NCBI GenBank assembly: GCA_030549495.1
Contig: JAUIRK010000278.1
Location: forward strand, 310,001-374,000
Source: Nectonema munidae
Taxonomy: Eukaryota; Nematomorpha; Nectonematoida; Nectonematidae
Direction: 5' to 3'
Length of the DNA stretch: 64,000 nt
The notes under the pieces were generated by a model. That model saw only the letters and a program-made list of their open reading frames with translations, was not told the origin of the DNA and made no database searches. Positions within the stretch are counted from its first letter, which is position 1, and the number at the start of each line of letters is the position of its first letter. Shown in pieces: positions 38,668 to 51,284 of this stretch. The position numbers were made by a program, and so were the translations under genes.

Positions 38668-39830
38668 CTAAAACATTTAAAAAGACTTTAAAGGAAGGAC
38701 GAATTGGTGAGCATTCTAAGCGATATATATATTTATTATTTCAGAAAAAAACTAAACAGTTTTCACGTAAACGAATCCGATTACAAGGAGTCTGTTTATA
38801 ACGAAGAGTATCAATCCCCTTAACCAAGACTACTGTTGTGACACCCGTGTCATAAGAAAATAATTAAGAATTTAATTTTTTTTATTTCATAACAAAATAA
38901 ATCATATGAAAAAGAAAACAGTCTTTAAAAGGTGAACAATGGCAATTTTCTTAAAATTTCGGTTATAACTAATTTCACCCTCATAAACTATTTATATGAC
39001 TTATTTTTTTTTCCTTTAGGTTTAGCTTCTTGAAAAAAGTTACAAAGTTTCGCTATTAATAGTTAAAAAGATAATAAGTGCAATTGAAAGCTAAATCTAT
39101 GTTAATAAAAGCAATAAAAGTGGCTTTAATTTTTCAAATTTGTTTTACATACATTTTTCGATTTTAGGTTTTGAAGTCTTATTTTTTTTTCTTAAAATTT
39201 TAAAAAGCTCTCAAGACTTTTCAACAATACAAAATGAAACAAAGAGAAATGAACTAAAGGTTGATGTTTTTCTTATAAGCACAGAGTTGCAGAATCCGGA
39301 ATCTAATAAATTCAGGAATCGGAGTGGGTTTTTTAATTTTTAAAAATGGGAAAAAACAATTTTTGTAGGCATATAGAGTGGTCATTATTTAGTCGAGGCA
39401 TGAAGCAACAGTTGGGTTGAAATATTTTGAATTTTTGAAGTAGGGTTTCGCAAACTTGCTTATGAACAAAATTTAAAGCAAGGTGTATACACAGTATTTC
39501 GTTAGGATATAACGAAAACAATCTAGAGGTCGTTAGATTGTATATCATTAAAGCACGTTTGACAGACCCTGGAAGAGGGGGTGTGGGTAGTGAAGTTGCA
39601 TCACCACGTAACCAATTTTGGCGAGTGCAAAGTGGTTTTTTGCTCTCCCTATATTTTAGTTATATTTATGGCGCTTTTGATATATATTTTATCCAAACGA
39701 GGAAAATCTCACTCTTTGTTCTGACTTATAAACCCTTTGTTCAGAAATTAATTTTTCTTCCCGAATTTACAATACCAAGGCTGAAAAATGAAGATCCTGA
39801 GTAGAGCAGATTTTGATGCTTTTTCAACTT
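38668..39830. other. YIPF5 upstream region and filler
   Basis: It should contain the YIPF5 first exon and promoter, but I could not place an ATG exon ending with the right phase. Otherwise AT-rich with short unrecognised frames. Confidence 0.3.
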
Positions 39831-39990
39831 ATTTTATCACCACATGTATCAGTTGCTTCCAGCGAGAGAAGCTTCAGAGCACTTAGACGGTAGGAAAATG
39901 GAATCGTGACACAATGCCACTTAATTCATTGTGAGATTATGCACATACACAAAAAAATGACTTTGAAAAAAATACAATGGAAAATCTGAA
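39831..39990 (+). pseudogene. hAT C-terminal dimerisation fragment (Ac/TTF-like)
   Basis: One plus-strand frame reads VSVASSERSFRALRR, a stop, then HCEIMHIHKKMTLKKI. This is the SVA-SERSFSALRRLK block near the end of hAT transposases. It adjoins the inverted R1 copy C. Confidence 0.65.
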
Positions 39991-40002
39991 GGTAACAAGA
40001 CA

Positions 40003-40787
40003 AATAAAAGCTATTCACTTTAAAGGCAAAAAATACTCTATTTGTTTAATATTTAAGCAGAGATATTTTTATAATGTCCGATTGTTAAATTTTGTAAGTA
40101 ATACTGTATATAATTAATTAAATCTTTTTTTTTTTAGAAAATTTGTTGATTATTATAATAAAAATATGATATCGAAACAAAATGTTTTAGTTGCTAAAAA
40201 TGTACTTAATCTATTTATAACAGCTGTCAGAATTTATTTGTGGACAGAAATATTCAAAAAACGCAATGATTTTCTTTTCTCGTATAATATGATTTATGTT
40301 AGTTTAAATAATTTTTTGTTCTTAGACTTAAATAATTTTATAAAAAGTGATTAAACTACCATTTTTGTATACTATGATTCCTTACAATATGTAAAAAATA
40401 CAAGTGCTAACAAATCACCCTAGTAGGGTTAGCTACTTAAACGTTGGCTTTTGCTGCTTATAAAAACTTGAAAATATCAAAAAAACTCTCATTCTTTATG
40501 CCTTCTATTATTTTGAAATTATTCTGTGAACAGACGGTTCTATTTTAAAATAGTGAAAATTGCTATATTAGTTTATTTTGTCTGCTTTCTCTCTTATGTT
40601 AATTATGTAGCAAATTTTTCAATTCTGAGTAAAGCTTATGTCAAACTATGAACAAATTCTTATCGATGAGGAATCGAATCCAGAGGCTTCCGTGCTGAGT
40701 CCATCATCTCAACCAACCTGTCATGCCACCCATAGAGTATGCTGTAAGGGATACGTCAAATTAGTTTTCAAAAATGTAAGTTATGCT
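40003..40787 (-). repeat. Repeat R1, copy C (inverted)
   Basis: Reverse complement of parts of R1 copies A and B, including the SINE head (40640-40740; here cctctggattcgattcctca is kept on the minus strand), ctgacagctgtta and gtaaaaaatacaagtgctaac. Shorter than A and B. Its right edge abuts repeat R2 at about 40788. Confidence 0.75.
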
Positions 40788-41087
40788 GTTTGGCTCCCCC
40801 CCCCCTCCCCTAACAATTTTGGATTTTTTTAAACTAGTGTATATTCTGCAAATTTAATAAGAATATTTTCGCTGGAAGTATAGTATTTAAATTCACCAAA
40901 TTTGTAAAAAAAAATATAAAGTAGTCTTATAAATTTAGGACTTTAGGTATGCGCTGAATACACTCTATTTTAAAGGATTGCTTGAATATCTGGTCTCTCG
41001 TGGTATTTCTAGAACACTAATTTTGAAAATTGCAGCAAAAAAATTTCGCCCCCCCAAATAATTTAGAGGATGTGCGCCCCTGGTTGG
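40788..41087 (-). repeat. Repeat R2, copy 1
   Basis: About 300 bp that is the reverse complement of 54543-54842. Shared words include gaatacactctattttaaa, gattgcttgaatat, ggtatttc and gaggatgtgcgcccctgg at the end. C-rich and G-rich runs lie just inside both ends. Looks like a non-autonomous transposon; no target duplication seen. Confidence 0.7.
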
Positions 41088-41639
41088 TTTATCTATTAAT
41101 TAATTATATCCAGCGAATTAGAAAATCTTCTCTTACACTTAAATAAATATGGAATAATGTGCATCTTCTGAGAATATATTCAGAAAGCATATGCATGTAT
41201 ATATGTCTTATTTCTTAAAAAAATTTATGGCAAGCTCTAGCACAAAATTAAAGCTAAACAGTTGATCTTTATAGAAGAAAATGCGCTATTTCTACATCAT
41301 TGATTTCGCACAACACAAACAAATCCAAATTTTCATTTCCGAATTTCAAAATGAAGCAAAAAAATTTTTTAATAGAAAAAGTTAAATACAGGGATGTGGA
41401 CTTTGCACACGTAAAAAGTTTTGAATGGAATAGGTAAGAAGTAATGCATACACTCCTATGATAGGACAAGAAAACAATTGCAATATTTTACCGTGTACGC
41501 CCTTACCATGCATAGTAGTTAGTTAGTTATAAGGGCCATATTTTTTGCGTACTTTCAAATATAATTTAAAGGGGATAATATTTTTTGTGTATCTGATCAT
41601 AACAAATATCACAATTGTTTATGTATTAGGAAAAAAATA

Positions 41640-41960
41640 AGTTTCACTTTGTACACACTTTTTAGTGATAAAAATGTCATTGTATCGGGTATTCATGAAA
41701 GACAAATTTCGATATATACAAAACGTTTACAAATTCAAGAGTACATGTGTTGATTATAAAAGAATCTGAGTTGTGATAGAGAAAGAACCTCTCTTGATGG
41801 GGATTTAAGTTGGCTTGAGGCATGCTATCAAAGACGGAAGCGTCAATGGTGAAACTGTCTTCATTCTGATACGCATAATTGGAATTCATGAAAATCCAAA
41901 GGGTGATGCAAATTCTATCCCAAAAAAGTTAGCGAGAAGAATGCTTGAAGATTGTCGTGA
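41640..41960 (+). other. Unassigned coding-like stretch
   Basis: The plus strand reads VFMKDKFRYIQNVYKF, two stops, AIKDGSVNGETV and DANSIPKKLARRMLEDCRES, faintly like a FLYWCH/MULE N-terminus. The minus strand has a 70-codon frame. Neither is convincing. Confidence 0.2.
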
Positions 41961-42425
41961 AAGCAGCTTTTCTTAAATGAAGAGAGCATTAAAAAGTGAC
42001 TCAAAAAATGAAATTGCAACAGTGTTTCTAGAAACTCTGTAAAAGTAAAGGATTAGTATTGATAACAAAACGTTTAGCACACAAATTTCAGGCCATAAAG
42101 GAAAATGTATGCTAATGTGATTTCAAGGTGGTGAAAAAGCCTTTTGTCACCCCCCCCCCCTCCCAATAATTTTCAATTTTCTGAATTAGGCATCTTTTTT
42201 ATTGTATTTAATAGACTTGTTTGTCTTAGTAGATTTTCGATATTACTGTTCTTGTTTTAAGGTTAAGTCTAAGAATAAATATTTAAAATTTGTTTTTTTT
42301 TCATTAACGCCCACTTCTTTGTTAAAATAATGCGAATTTGAGCTATATTTGATCAGAGGCCGTAATGTAGCCAATTTTAATAAGAACTCATGCATTTTTG
42401 AGAGAGGAGAATATTTTTTATAGCG

Positions 42426-42735
42426 CTAACTATATAAGAATTCTATAATTTAAAGCTTAAAATGTTTAGCCCTATTAATTACTGTAACAAAGCCGTCGAT
42501 AGGGAGGGGCAGAGAGCTAGGGTCCTGGGATTTATTTTGTACCTCTGAAACTCCTTTGAAATATATAAATGTATAATAAACTTTCTTATATTCCCGGCCC
42601 CATTAAAATAAGTGTTGTCCCCTCGCTTTGATCAGTTTTGTCCCCTCCCCCGTACTTGAAGTGGGCGACGGGGCTAATTTAAACAATCAAGTCTTTTATT
42701 CTAGAAATCTCAACTAAATCTCCTAAAACTTACTT
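42426..42735. repeat. Direct repeat D, copy 1
   Basis: Matches 43520-43745 in the same orientation: ataatttaaagcttaaaat, ccctattaattactgtaac, tgggatttattttg, aaactcctttgaaatat, tcttatattcccggcc, caagtcttttattctagaaa. Contains an extra internal stretch relative to copy 2. Confidence 0.75.
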
Positions 42736-43311
42736 TAGGAAAAAACTTGTCCGTATTATGTTGACCAAGTTATAGAATTTTTTAAAGAACATTAAGCTAT
42801 TTCCAAGAGAGTCATGCGTTTCACAATTTAGGTTGGCTATTTCTGATCTCAGTTTTATGGATAAGTTTTTTGCTCCTAGAATAAGTGAAAGAACATATAA
42901 AATTTCGAAATTAAAAGAAACTTTTGTTTAGAAACAACACTTCAATGCACTCAAGAAGGAAATTTTTTTGAAGCATGAGAAAAAAGGAATATGAAAATAA
43001 ATACCTAGAAAATCACTCGAACTTCTTAGAGATTCTTAAAAGTTTTTGAAACAGATATTGCGCGGATTGAGAAAGATAAAAGACATGCATTCAAGATCTC
43101 AAGATTGAAAACAATTGAATCAAAGTATGCATATATGAAATAAATAATAATGAATGTGCGCGGACGGTAACGTAAGCTAAGTAAAAAAGATCACAGAAAA
43201 AATTCCCATAATTTTAACGAATTTTGATTCGCCGATTTTGATTATCCAAATGTGTTCCTTAATTTGCATAATAGTTGACAAGTGATCAACCAACTTATAA
43301 ATGGGCCTTAA

Positions 43312-43440
43312 CCCATTAAGGCCAAGCAAAGCAGACGATATCTAAAAAAACGCAGACGATTTATATTCAAAGTCATTGAAAAAAACAGATGAAGATGAAA
43401 TTACTTATGTTCCAAAATAGGAACATTGGCCGTAAATGGG
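43312..43440. mobile_element. piggyBac-type MITE (family M), copy 3
   Basis: TTAA (43308-43311) then cccattaaggccaa at the left; ttggccgtaaatggg then cTTAA at the right. The interior has gcagacgatatct and cgcagacgattta. 129 bp, the same length as copy 1. Confidence 0.8.
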
Positions 43441-43519
43441 CTTAATGTCTAATATTTTGGAAACCGATTGTTGGGGCTATGATTAACGTAGAGTTAGTAT
43501 TAGGGTTGATGCAGGGGCG

Positions 43520-43745
43520 CATAACTCTATAAGAACTCTATAATTTAAAGCTTAAAATGTTTATCCCTATTAATTACTGTAACCAAGCCCGTCCATAAGA
43601 TGGGCGGGGCAAGGGAGCTATGCCCTCTGGGATTTATTTTGCCCATTTGAAACTCCTTTGAAATATATAAATGTATACACTTTCTTATATTCCCGGCCTC
43701 ATTAAAATTAAGAATCAAGTCTTTTATTCTAGAAATCAAATATAT
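43520..43745. repeat. Direct repeat D, copy 2
   Basis: See copy 1 at 42426. It begins just after caggggcgcataact, an R2-like end word, so the pair may be remnants of one repeat family. Confidence 0.7.
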
Positions 43746-44470
43746 AGAATCTTTATCCTTAGATATTTGTTCTATTTAATGTTTTAGTTTTTTTATCAAG
43801 ATTTCTTAGAATAGTTGTCAATGTTTTTACACTTTGCTTAAAATTTTTGTTAATAAAACTTAATTCAAATAATTTCAATTTCATGTAATTTTTAGCTTAT
43901 AACTTAGGAATTGGAATAGCTAATTTTTATAAATTTAAATTTTGTAGAATATTTCTTTCAAAAATTATAAACCTTCAATTTCTATTTAAATTCACGGCTA
44001 CATACCTGTCAATTCATAGACCCATATCCTAAATAAATTTTCAAACAATTTACTTATGTGTAGGTAGAATATGAAGATTATATAAGATGATTCTTTGTTT
44101 TTCTGCCAAGCTTGGTAAAATTTCGTTGCTAAAAATTTTTAATTTTAAAGCAACAATGCATTTCAGTACAGAGTAATCAATCCACCTAACCAATTCATTT
44201 GATATGAACCAGGCTTGTTGACAATTAGTGTGATGAGAAGTTGAGAAATATCTTTTAGCTCCTAATCAATATTGTATCAGATAGGACATTTTTAACCTTC
44301 GAACACAAAATTCAACCAAAAATTCAGCTCACTAAAGATTTACAAATGAGATCATTTTTAGTCATGGTATAAAACCTTCACTTGGTTAGAGTATAGCAAA
44401 TCTAATAGACTATACAGATAGACTGTGACCATCCATTACTTTCTAAATATTTTCGGCCTAGCAGTCTAAC

Positions 44471-45298
44471 TATAGTGAAACTTCGTTATCTCGAACATGT
44501 GATATCTCGAAGTATCGGTTATATCGAAGTTCTTTTATGGTACGAACTTTTTCCCTATACATTAAATGTAAATAAGTTTGGATATCTCGAACTCTGATGT
44601 CTTGAATAACCCGGATATCTCGAAGTATTTAATTGTTACAAGCATCAAATTCACTATGTTTATCTCGAACTTTTTACATACGTAAATAATCATTTACAAC
44701 GAAACACCAAATAATAAAAAATAAATGTTCTATAGCAATATTGCAGCAATACATCAGGGACCCTTTCCCTCTCCCTCCACCCAATGTTTTCCTAGGAGGC
44801 AACAACGCATTTTGCTCCTCTCCCCCTTCTCCCCAATAAATTTCAGTGTTTAAAATTTTATTTATGCAACAACTGTTGCCATATTTTTTATTCAATAAAT
44901 TAAGTTTGTAATGAACATCTTAATGAAAGTAATATGTCAACATCATCAAAGCTGCTTAGAGAAGCGATGTAAACGATGTGTGATGATCATGGATTTTCAT
45001 AGTTTTTTACACCTTCATCAAATCATCTACCATTTTTTGGACTTTCTGTCTCTTTGAGTCCGACTTACTGACGTTGATTTAAAATAAAATGCACTTTAAA
45101 AAGATATCAGGATCTGTTTATTTTAGCAGAGTTATTTTAGATCTAAGAAGCAGACAAAAAACATACCAGTCGATACTTATTTTTCAAAAAATGGACTTGA
45201 TAATAGTTTTTCTTGATATTTTGGATATCTCGAACACCTGGATATCTCGAAGTTTTTGTTTGGTCCCTTCAAATTCGAGATAATCAGGTTTTACTATA
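44471..45298. mobile_element. pogo/Tigger-type non-autonomous element
   Basis: The left end is tatagtgaaacttcgttatc and the right end, reversed, is tatagtaaaacctgattatc, with TA at both edges as for Tc1/mariner-pogo insertions. Subterminal words gatatctcgaa recur at 44501, 44580, 44610, 45224 and 45241, with related forms between. A 73-codon minus frame and K-rich snippets near 45.0 kb may be the end of a transposase, but no DDE box is visible. Confidence 0.7.
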
Positions 45299-45404
45299 AT
45301 TTTTTAATATCTCAGGGTCTCATTTAATAAAATAAATCAACATATAAACTACTGTACTAAAAAATTGACACCCTTGTTTATTCAAAAATTGTCCGAACAA
45401 TCCA

Positions 45405-47124
45405 AATCTCAATGGGATGGATGGCATCTGCTTTGTCTAAACCAGTTTGTCTAAATTTGGCTGTTTTGGCCAATGCAACTCTTATTATTACTCACTTCCA
45501 ATCTGTTTCGGGATTTGATTTCAATGGCAAGTAGCATGAAAAATACTTGCTCACACTCATGTTAAGTGGCAAATCGAATCAGCCTTGAGAGTAATCTTTG
45601 CAAGCATAGGAATCTCCCATTTCAATCGAAAAACCGCCATGAGATATTTCAGAAAAACATGTTTTGTACCTTGTCAATCATTAACCAAATCAATAAACTT
45701 CTTTAATTTGAGGCCAGATTACTAATAGAGATTACAAAAGGGTTTTTGATAAATTGATAGTATTTCTAAATTTTTTGTAGATTAAGAAAATAAAGAGAAA
45801 ATTCTTGGCATGCTACAAGGTGTTTTATGTGCTCCAGGGCATTTGTATTAATGAAAATCTTATATTCATCGACAAATATGTTCGAAAAGCGAACAAAATT
45901 TTTCTTGTAAAAGAATGCAATTATCCCAGCTTCATTCCAAAAGCTGCCATTTTTTTATTACAATGGAGTATCTCTTTCCGCAGCGCAAGGTTAAAGTAAT
46001 TCATATATTCAAATATGTTCACTAAAAATAATAGAAATATACAAAAACGAACATGAGAAAATTCTACATGCATGTCTAGTTTGGCTTCCAAAAATTGCTG
46101 AATTTCTTTCCATAGTATCGCTTGGAAAATTTTACTTTGGAAAGCCTCCTCACGTTTGAGCGCAGCAAGAGTTTTTCAAATTGAAAACAAACAAGATTTG
46201 AAGCATTTGCTTTAATGAAATACACTGTTTTAATGACTTCATTGAAAACATTTTTCGACTCATAGGTTATGGTTTTATGGCTCGGCGCACTGAGTGCTAA
46301 TTACATCTGGAGATTTTTGCTTAGCCAGATTCCGACATAATACCATGTACTGTAAAAAAATTAATCAATTTGTCAAATATCGCTGAGTTTTCCAAAATAA
46401 AAAATTTTATACGAGGTTCTTGTCATATACATATTGTACGTAAACGCAAGGCTGAGATAAGTTTGCAGCATCCATCGTTTCATCAATCTGGGCAAAAAAG
46501 TTGAAAATCGAATTCCGAATCAATAAAACCACGTCTGAGATGTCATCAAAAATCTCTCCTATTAGCCTTCTAACGGTATCGTTTGACGGGAAGATAGAAT
46601 CTTAGCACATCCAATCCTTGCAGCAAGGTAATATCAACTGTTCTGCTATGCTGTGGTTCTTTTTGACAGCAGAAACTTTTCAAACCATACTTATATTTTG
46701 CAAAAACATTCCTGTTATTTATCAAACATGAATTTGTGCGATGGTTCAGCCAATAGTTTTGTTACCCAACTCGAGTGCTTCACTACCAGCGCAAGCCTCA
46801 CTTGACGAGCTTTAAAAAAGTAGATGCTAACACTTCAGAACACAAAAAACACTTATGTTCCTCTTCCCCAACAGACTTTAATGCAGTAAAACAAAATTTC
46901 AAGTGTGAGTCATCATATTTCATTTTTTAGCCATTAAGAAAAATGCACATTTATAAATTAGTACTCAATTCAACTTATTTATTATTTTTAAATGTGATTT
47001 ATTCGCAAAATGTCAAATGACCCAATATGGGAGCAATATTTTGCGAAAAAACGATTCACTCAGTGTCCCCTTTTAGATCCCCATGGAACTTCTTCGCGGC
47101 ACGCGGACTCCAGTTTGAAAACCA
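45405..47124 (-). pseudogene. hAT (ZBED-like) transposase relic
   Basis: Minus-strand pieces in order: YDDSHLKFCFTALKSVG with EEEHKCFLCSEVLAS (BED-like start), NHSIAEQLILPCCKDWM, NDTVRRLIGEIFDDISDVV, FAQIDETMDAANLSQPC (DES core reading DET), and at the far left CEQVFFMLLAIEIKSRNRLE (dimerisation tail). The right edge, reversed, reads cagtggttttcaaactggag, a typical hAT end, at 47124. Many breaks. Confidence 0.75.
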
Positions 47125-47304
47125 CTGAGTTAGAAGGTTGATGCAATCAGAATTACAAACAAGATAATTTGACTTCATAAAATCTGAGCAGTTGTGGTAG
47201 AATTCAGAGTTTACAGTGCATGTATAATGTCGGGTAACAATGATGGATGTGTTCATTGAACAAAATTTCTTTTATAATAAATTTTGAAAATTTATTAAAA
47301 AAAG

Positions 47305-47345
47305 TTCGCCCCCTTCCTCCAATTTTGAGGATGTGAGACCCTGGT
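47305..47345 (-). repeat. R2-type end fragment
   Basis: cgcccccttcctccaatttt followed by gaggatgtgagaccctgg resembles the R2 end at 41040-41087. Only the end is present. Confidence 0.45.
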
Positions 47346-47349
47346 AAAA

Positions 47350-47650
47350 TTAAAAAATTTAGGAATAACTTCAGTACTAAAGTTAAACTGACAGTGTATA
47401 AAGCACTAGTAATACCAAACTTAAATTACAGCGTTGTAAACTGTTTATTATTGCAATGGTCAAGCAAATACACATAAAATTAAAATTGCACAAAAATATG
47501 TACTAAGAACTGTTTATAATTTGAAATTAAAAACACATACGGAACTATATTTTCGGGAAAAAAATTTATTAAAATTCAATGACATATACAAGCTGAACAT
47601 GACAATTTTTTATATATACATAAAAAGCTCTAGGATGTATTTCTTTCCTC
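47350..47650 (+). pseudogene. LINE C-terminal fragment
   Basis: The plus strand reads FSTKVKLTVYKALVIPNLNY, then AQKYVLRTVYNLKLKTH and REKNLLKFNDIYKLNM. This is the region after the reverse transcriptase palm in LINE ORF2 proteins (the L-Y-A-L--P-L-Y block). The frame changes at least once. No catalytic domain is attached. Confidence 0.7.
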
Positions 47651-48104
47651 ACATTATTCATTAAGAAATTAGAAAAATTTTCTAATTCCTACTTTAACCT
47701 TGGTAGCTCTAAAAATTTCTAAGGTATAAAGTCACAATTTTTTGGAAAAATTTTTTGTCGAATCATAATTTTTCTCTATATAATTTTAAACAAAATAAAA
47801 TATTTTTTTCTAAGTCAATATAATGAAAAATATGAAATTAATAATGGCTTTGTATGTTTATGCTGAGAATAAAATGATATATACTTAAATTATTATATTT
47901 ATAATCCCGTTTATAACTTGCTATATCTTAACTATTTGTTTTTTATATGATTTGGATTGTCATCACAGCGGCTTTTGGTCTTTTCATAGTCCCGCACATT
48001 AAAATAGTATATGTATTTATACATTATCTTACTTGTATATAAATTGTAAATTTCATTGTTTTTTCTGTGTGAAATAGTTAAAAAATTTTCTTAATTTTTC
48101 AAAT

Positions 48105-48232
48105 AGGCGCGGCATACAAAAATGTGTTGAAATTATTGAACTATGAGAAAATAGGCTTGCTACTGAATCGAACCCAAGACCATGAATTATCGAAACCTAG
48201 TATCTAACCAACCTTACTCTACACCTTATGAT
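48105..48232 (-). repeat. SINE copy
   Basis: Plus-strand words gaatcgaacccaagacca, then gaattatcgaaacctagtat and ctaaccaaccttactc, are the reverse complement of the tRNA-like head (B box ttcgattc). The body is diverged. Confidence 0.7.
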
Positions 48233-49376
48233 TTACATATATTTTATTAAGAGTCATAGTTAAAAATATAATTATTATTTATATAATTTTTAAGAATTTT
48301 TACCATTTTTGAATATATTATAAGTGCTACTTCCAAGTTTATTTTCTAAATCAAATTTCTTTAATTGATTGAATATACAAGACTAGTTTTAAATCAGATA
48401 TTTCAAATATTATAAGTTAGCTATAAAATTACATTGTTAAGGTTAAATTATTAAAACTGTTATCATAAAAGTGTATAATATTAGAAAGAAAAATTACGCA
48501 TACGTTAATAAAGGGAGAGGCGACCATTAATACGATGAAGTTAATAAATAAAATTAATTTAAAAATTAAAAAAAACTTTATTTATTGATAACGCAGTCAT
48601 TTTAAAATCACGAAGGCTATTTTTGCCTATAAAAAGTGCACGTCTTTTCAATGGATTAAAATTCCATAAAGAGATTCATTTCAGATATAAAAATGAATTT
48701 AAACCGAAACTCATTCAAATATACATTTATATATTTATCAACAGAAAAAAACACGCACAATGGTAATGAAAACAAATATGCAGCCAATTTTTTTTTAAAC
48801 AAAAGAATATTTTTTTAGATTGATAAGATGACGAAAAAATGCAAAGAGGAAATTATTCCATCGAGATGCAGAACTCCATTGAAGCATAAAAAAATTTCAA
48901 AGAAAAATTAGTCAAAAAAAGATAGATGAAAGTCTTCATTTGTACTCCAAAGAAAAAAACCAAAAGAAACAAAATGTGGACGATAATATTAAATTCTATA
49001 TTATAGATATATTAATTAAATTACTTTTATGTAAACAAGCATATACATATATATACATAGAGATATATCATATAAATGAAAATAAATTTTGTAAATAAGT
49101 AAACATAGATATAATCATATTCATAAAAGAAAAGAATACATACGCGAATACAAAATATGTAAAAGCATAAACATTATTTAAAAGATTGTTATAAAATTAG
49201 TAGAAAATAATATTACATATACATATAGGTAGGTACAGATTTTTTAAATCTTCTAAAGTTAGGGAAATCTAGAAACTTTTTGTAGGTATTGAAAATTTTA
49301 TAAGTATTAATTAAGATAGGAGTACACATTGAGTTAACATTAGAAAGACAATTATTGACGTTTAATTATGTATTTA
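48233..49376. other. AT-rich stretch, nothing identified
   Basis: No coding frame, repeat end or RNA gene that I can support. Confidence 0.5.
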
Positions 49377-51280
49377 CATTGGTTGCCAAACTGTGGGCCA
49401 TGACCCTTTGGGGCCATAAAGTAAAATTTAAGGGGCCCTAATCTGAGGCTATGCATAAATAAAACCAGAGGAGTTTAGCGGGTAGATAGCCGGTGGAGGG
49501 AAGGCTTCTTATCCCACTTGTGAATACTGTGGATAGGCGAACGTACAAACAATGCCAAAACCAACCAACCTTTTATTACTTATCAGTTACATTTATCTTC
49601 TCATCATTGATGTCATATAATTTGATTATTTCGAGCCCGCCCCTCTTTTTTTTAGCTTTATATAAACATGTTTAATTCTTTCCAAAGTTGACATCCATCA
49701 TTTCTTACTCCCTTCTCTCTTATCTCATATAACTTCAATTGTAAATAATCATTTATTTTCTCCATCTTATGAGTATCATCAAACACACACCAATCAAAAG
49801 ATCTTTGTCTCTACTTTTATACTAGCGAAAGCAGTTCAAAGCGTAAGTTGACATGATTTACGAGTTGGAATAATTTGCGTTATTTGAAGTTGTTTTTGTT
49901 CTATCTTGAAAATTTTTGCGTTAGACATATGAAAATACTTTGTACACTTGGCATATAGTTTATTGGTGACCTTTTCTGTGCCATTTATCACAGTTTCTCT
50001 TTCCCACTTTGCATCAAACTCTACTCCAGCTTTTCTTCTTATCCGCTAACAATTTGATATCTTTATATTTCATAATTCATAATTCTCTTTTTTTGGTTGG
50101 TTATTCATACTTAACGTGTTTTTGTGTACATTTTTATTTTCCTTTTGTTCATTACTTTTTTGCCATCTCTTTTTCTAAAAACTAGACTTGTCTTTTTTTT
50201 ATATAAATTAAAAAGTTTTATTTATTTAAATTTAAATACAGATGTACCTCATTATTTACTGTTTTTTTTATTTTCGGTTTTGACTATTCGTGTTTTTTTA
50301 CTTTAAAAACTTTCTTAAGATTTTTTAATATTTATATTTAGTTTGACATTTGAAATTTGATTATTAAAAAAAAGTTCAAAATTTTTTAAATTTTGTTACT
50401 TGACAACCAAGTAAAAAAACAAAAAATACGTGATATGATTATAAACATAAAATTTTTTAAATATTAAAGCTCACTATAGTGCTAGATATAATGGTGATCG
50501 TGGCGCAATAAAAATTGATAATTGAGCGCAAAACAATTCAATGCAAAATTGATTTATTATATAAAATAGCTAAAAAAAATAAATAATTTTTCATGTTTTT
50601 CATTCAATGAACAAAAAATTTATATAATATAATTTATTGCTATTTTATATAATAAATCAATGCTTTGAATCGTCTTATGATCGATTGTCAGTGCACAAAT
50701 GGTGATACTTTCTTAGCTTCTTAAAGCTTTCAAAAGATAGTATTGGCGGTTTTAACTTTTTTTTCTTCGTCCATTGCAAGTACAATGATGGCTTCTAGAA
50801 ACGCAACAATGATGAAAACTACTTGGATTTTGGATTTACAACTATCACTGATAAAGGTATAGTTAAGCCTCAATGTGTAATTTGTCACAAAATACTCTCA
50901 GCTGAATCACTAAGGCCCAGTAAACTTCTTTTACATCTGGAAACCAATCATCCTCAACATGTTGGCAAAGATCGTTCTTTCTTTAGACGACTAGAATTGA
51001 GCATGAAGAGACAAAGATTTTATGCTAGTGGTTCCTTTTATCAACAAAATGCTGCCGTAGTGGAGGCATCATTTCTGGCAACCCTTGAAATAGCAAAGCA
51101 AAAGAAGCCACACACAATTGGCAAGGAATTAATTATGCCCTGTGCGAAGACAATAGTAAATCTTTGTTTTGGGTGAGAAAAGTGCTGAAAAGCTAAATAC
51201 TGTTTCATTATTATATAACATAGTGAAACGCAAAATATCCCAATTATCTGATGACACCAAAAAACGGGTGCGTCTTTTTA
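49377..51280 (+). pseudogene. hAT (ZBED5-like) relic, N-terminal part
   Basis: From about 50790 the plus strand reads NYLDFGFTTITDKGIVKPQC, a full BED-type finger (CVIC then HLETNH), then RRLELSMKRQRFYASGSF, EIAKQKKPHTIGKELIMPC and, after a frameshift near 51173, NIVKRKISQLSDDTKKRV. The catalytic part is missing. The word ggttgccaaactgtgggcc at 49380 looks like the hAT left end, which would make the 5' non-coding part about 1.4 kb. One frame (50823-51176) is still open for 117 codons. Confidence 0.75.
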
Positions 51281-51284
51281 CCCC

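Noticed and set aside
39538-39804. 88-codon plus frame before the hAT tail
   Set aside because: The hAT text lies in a different frame further on, and this frame has no recognisable block.
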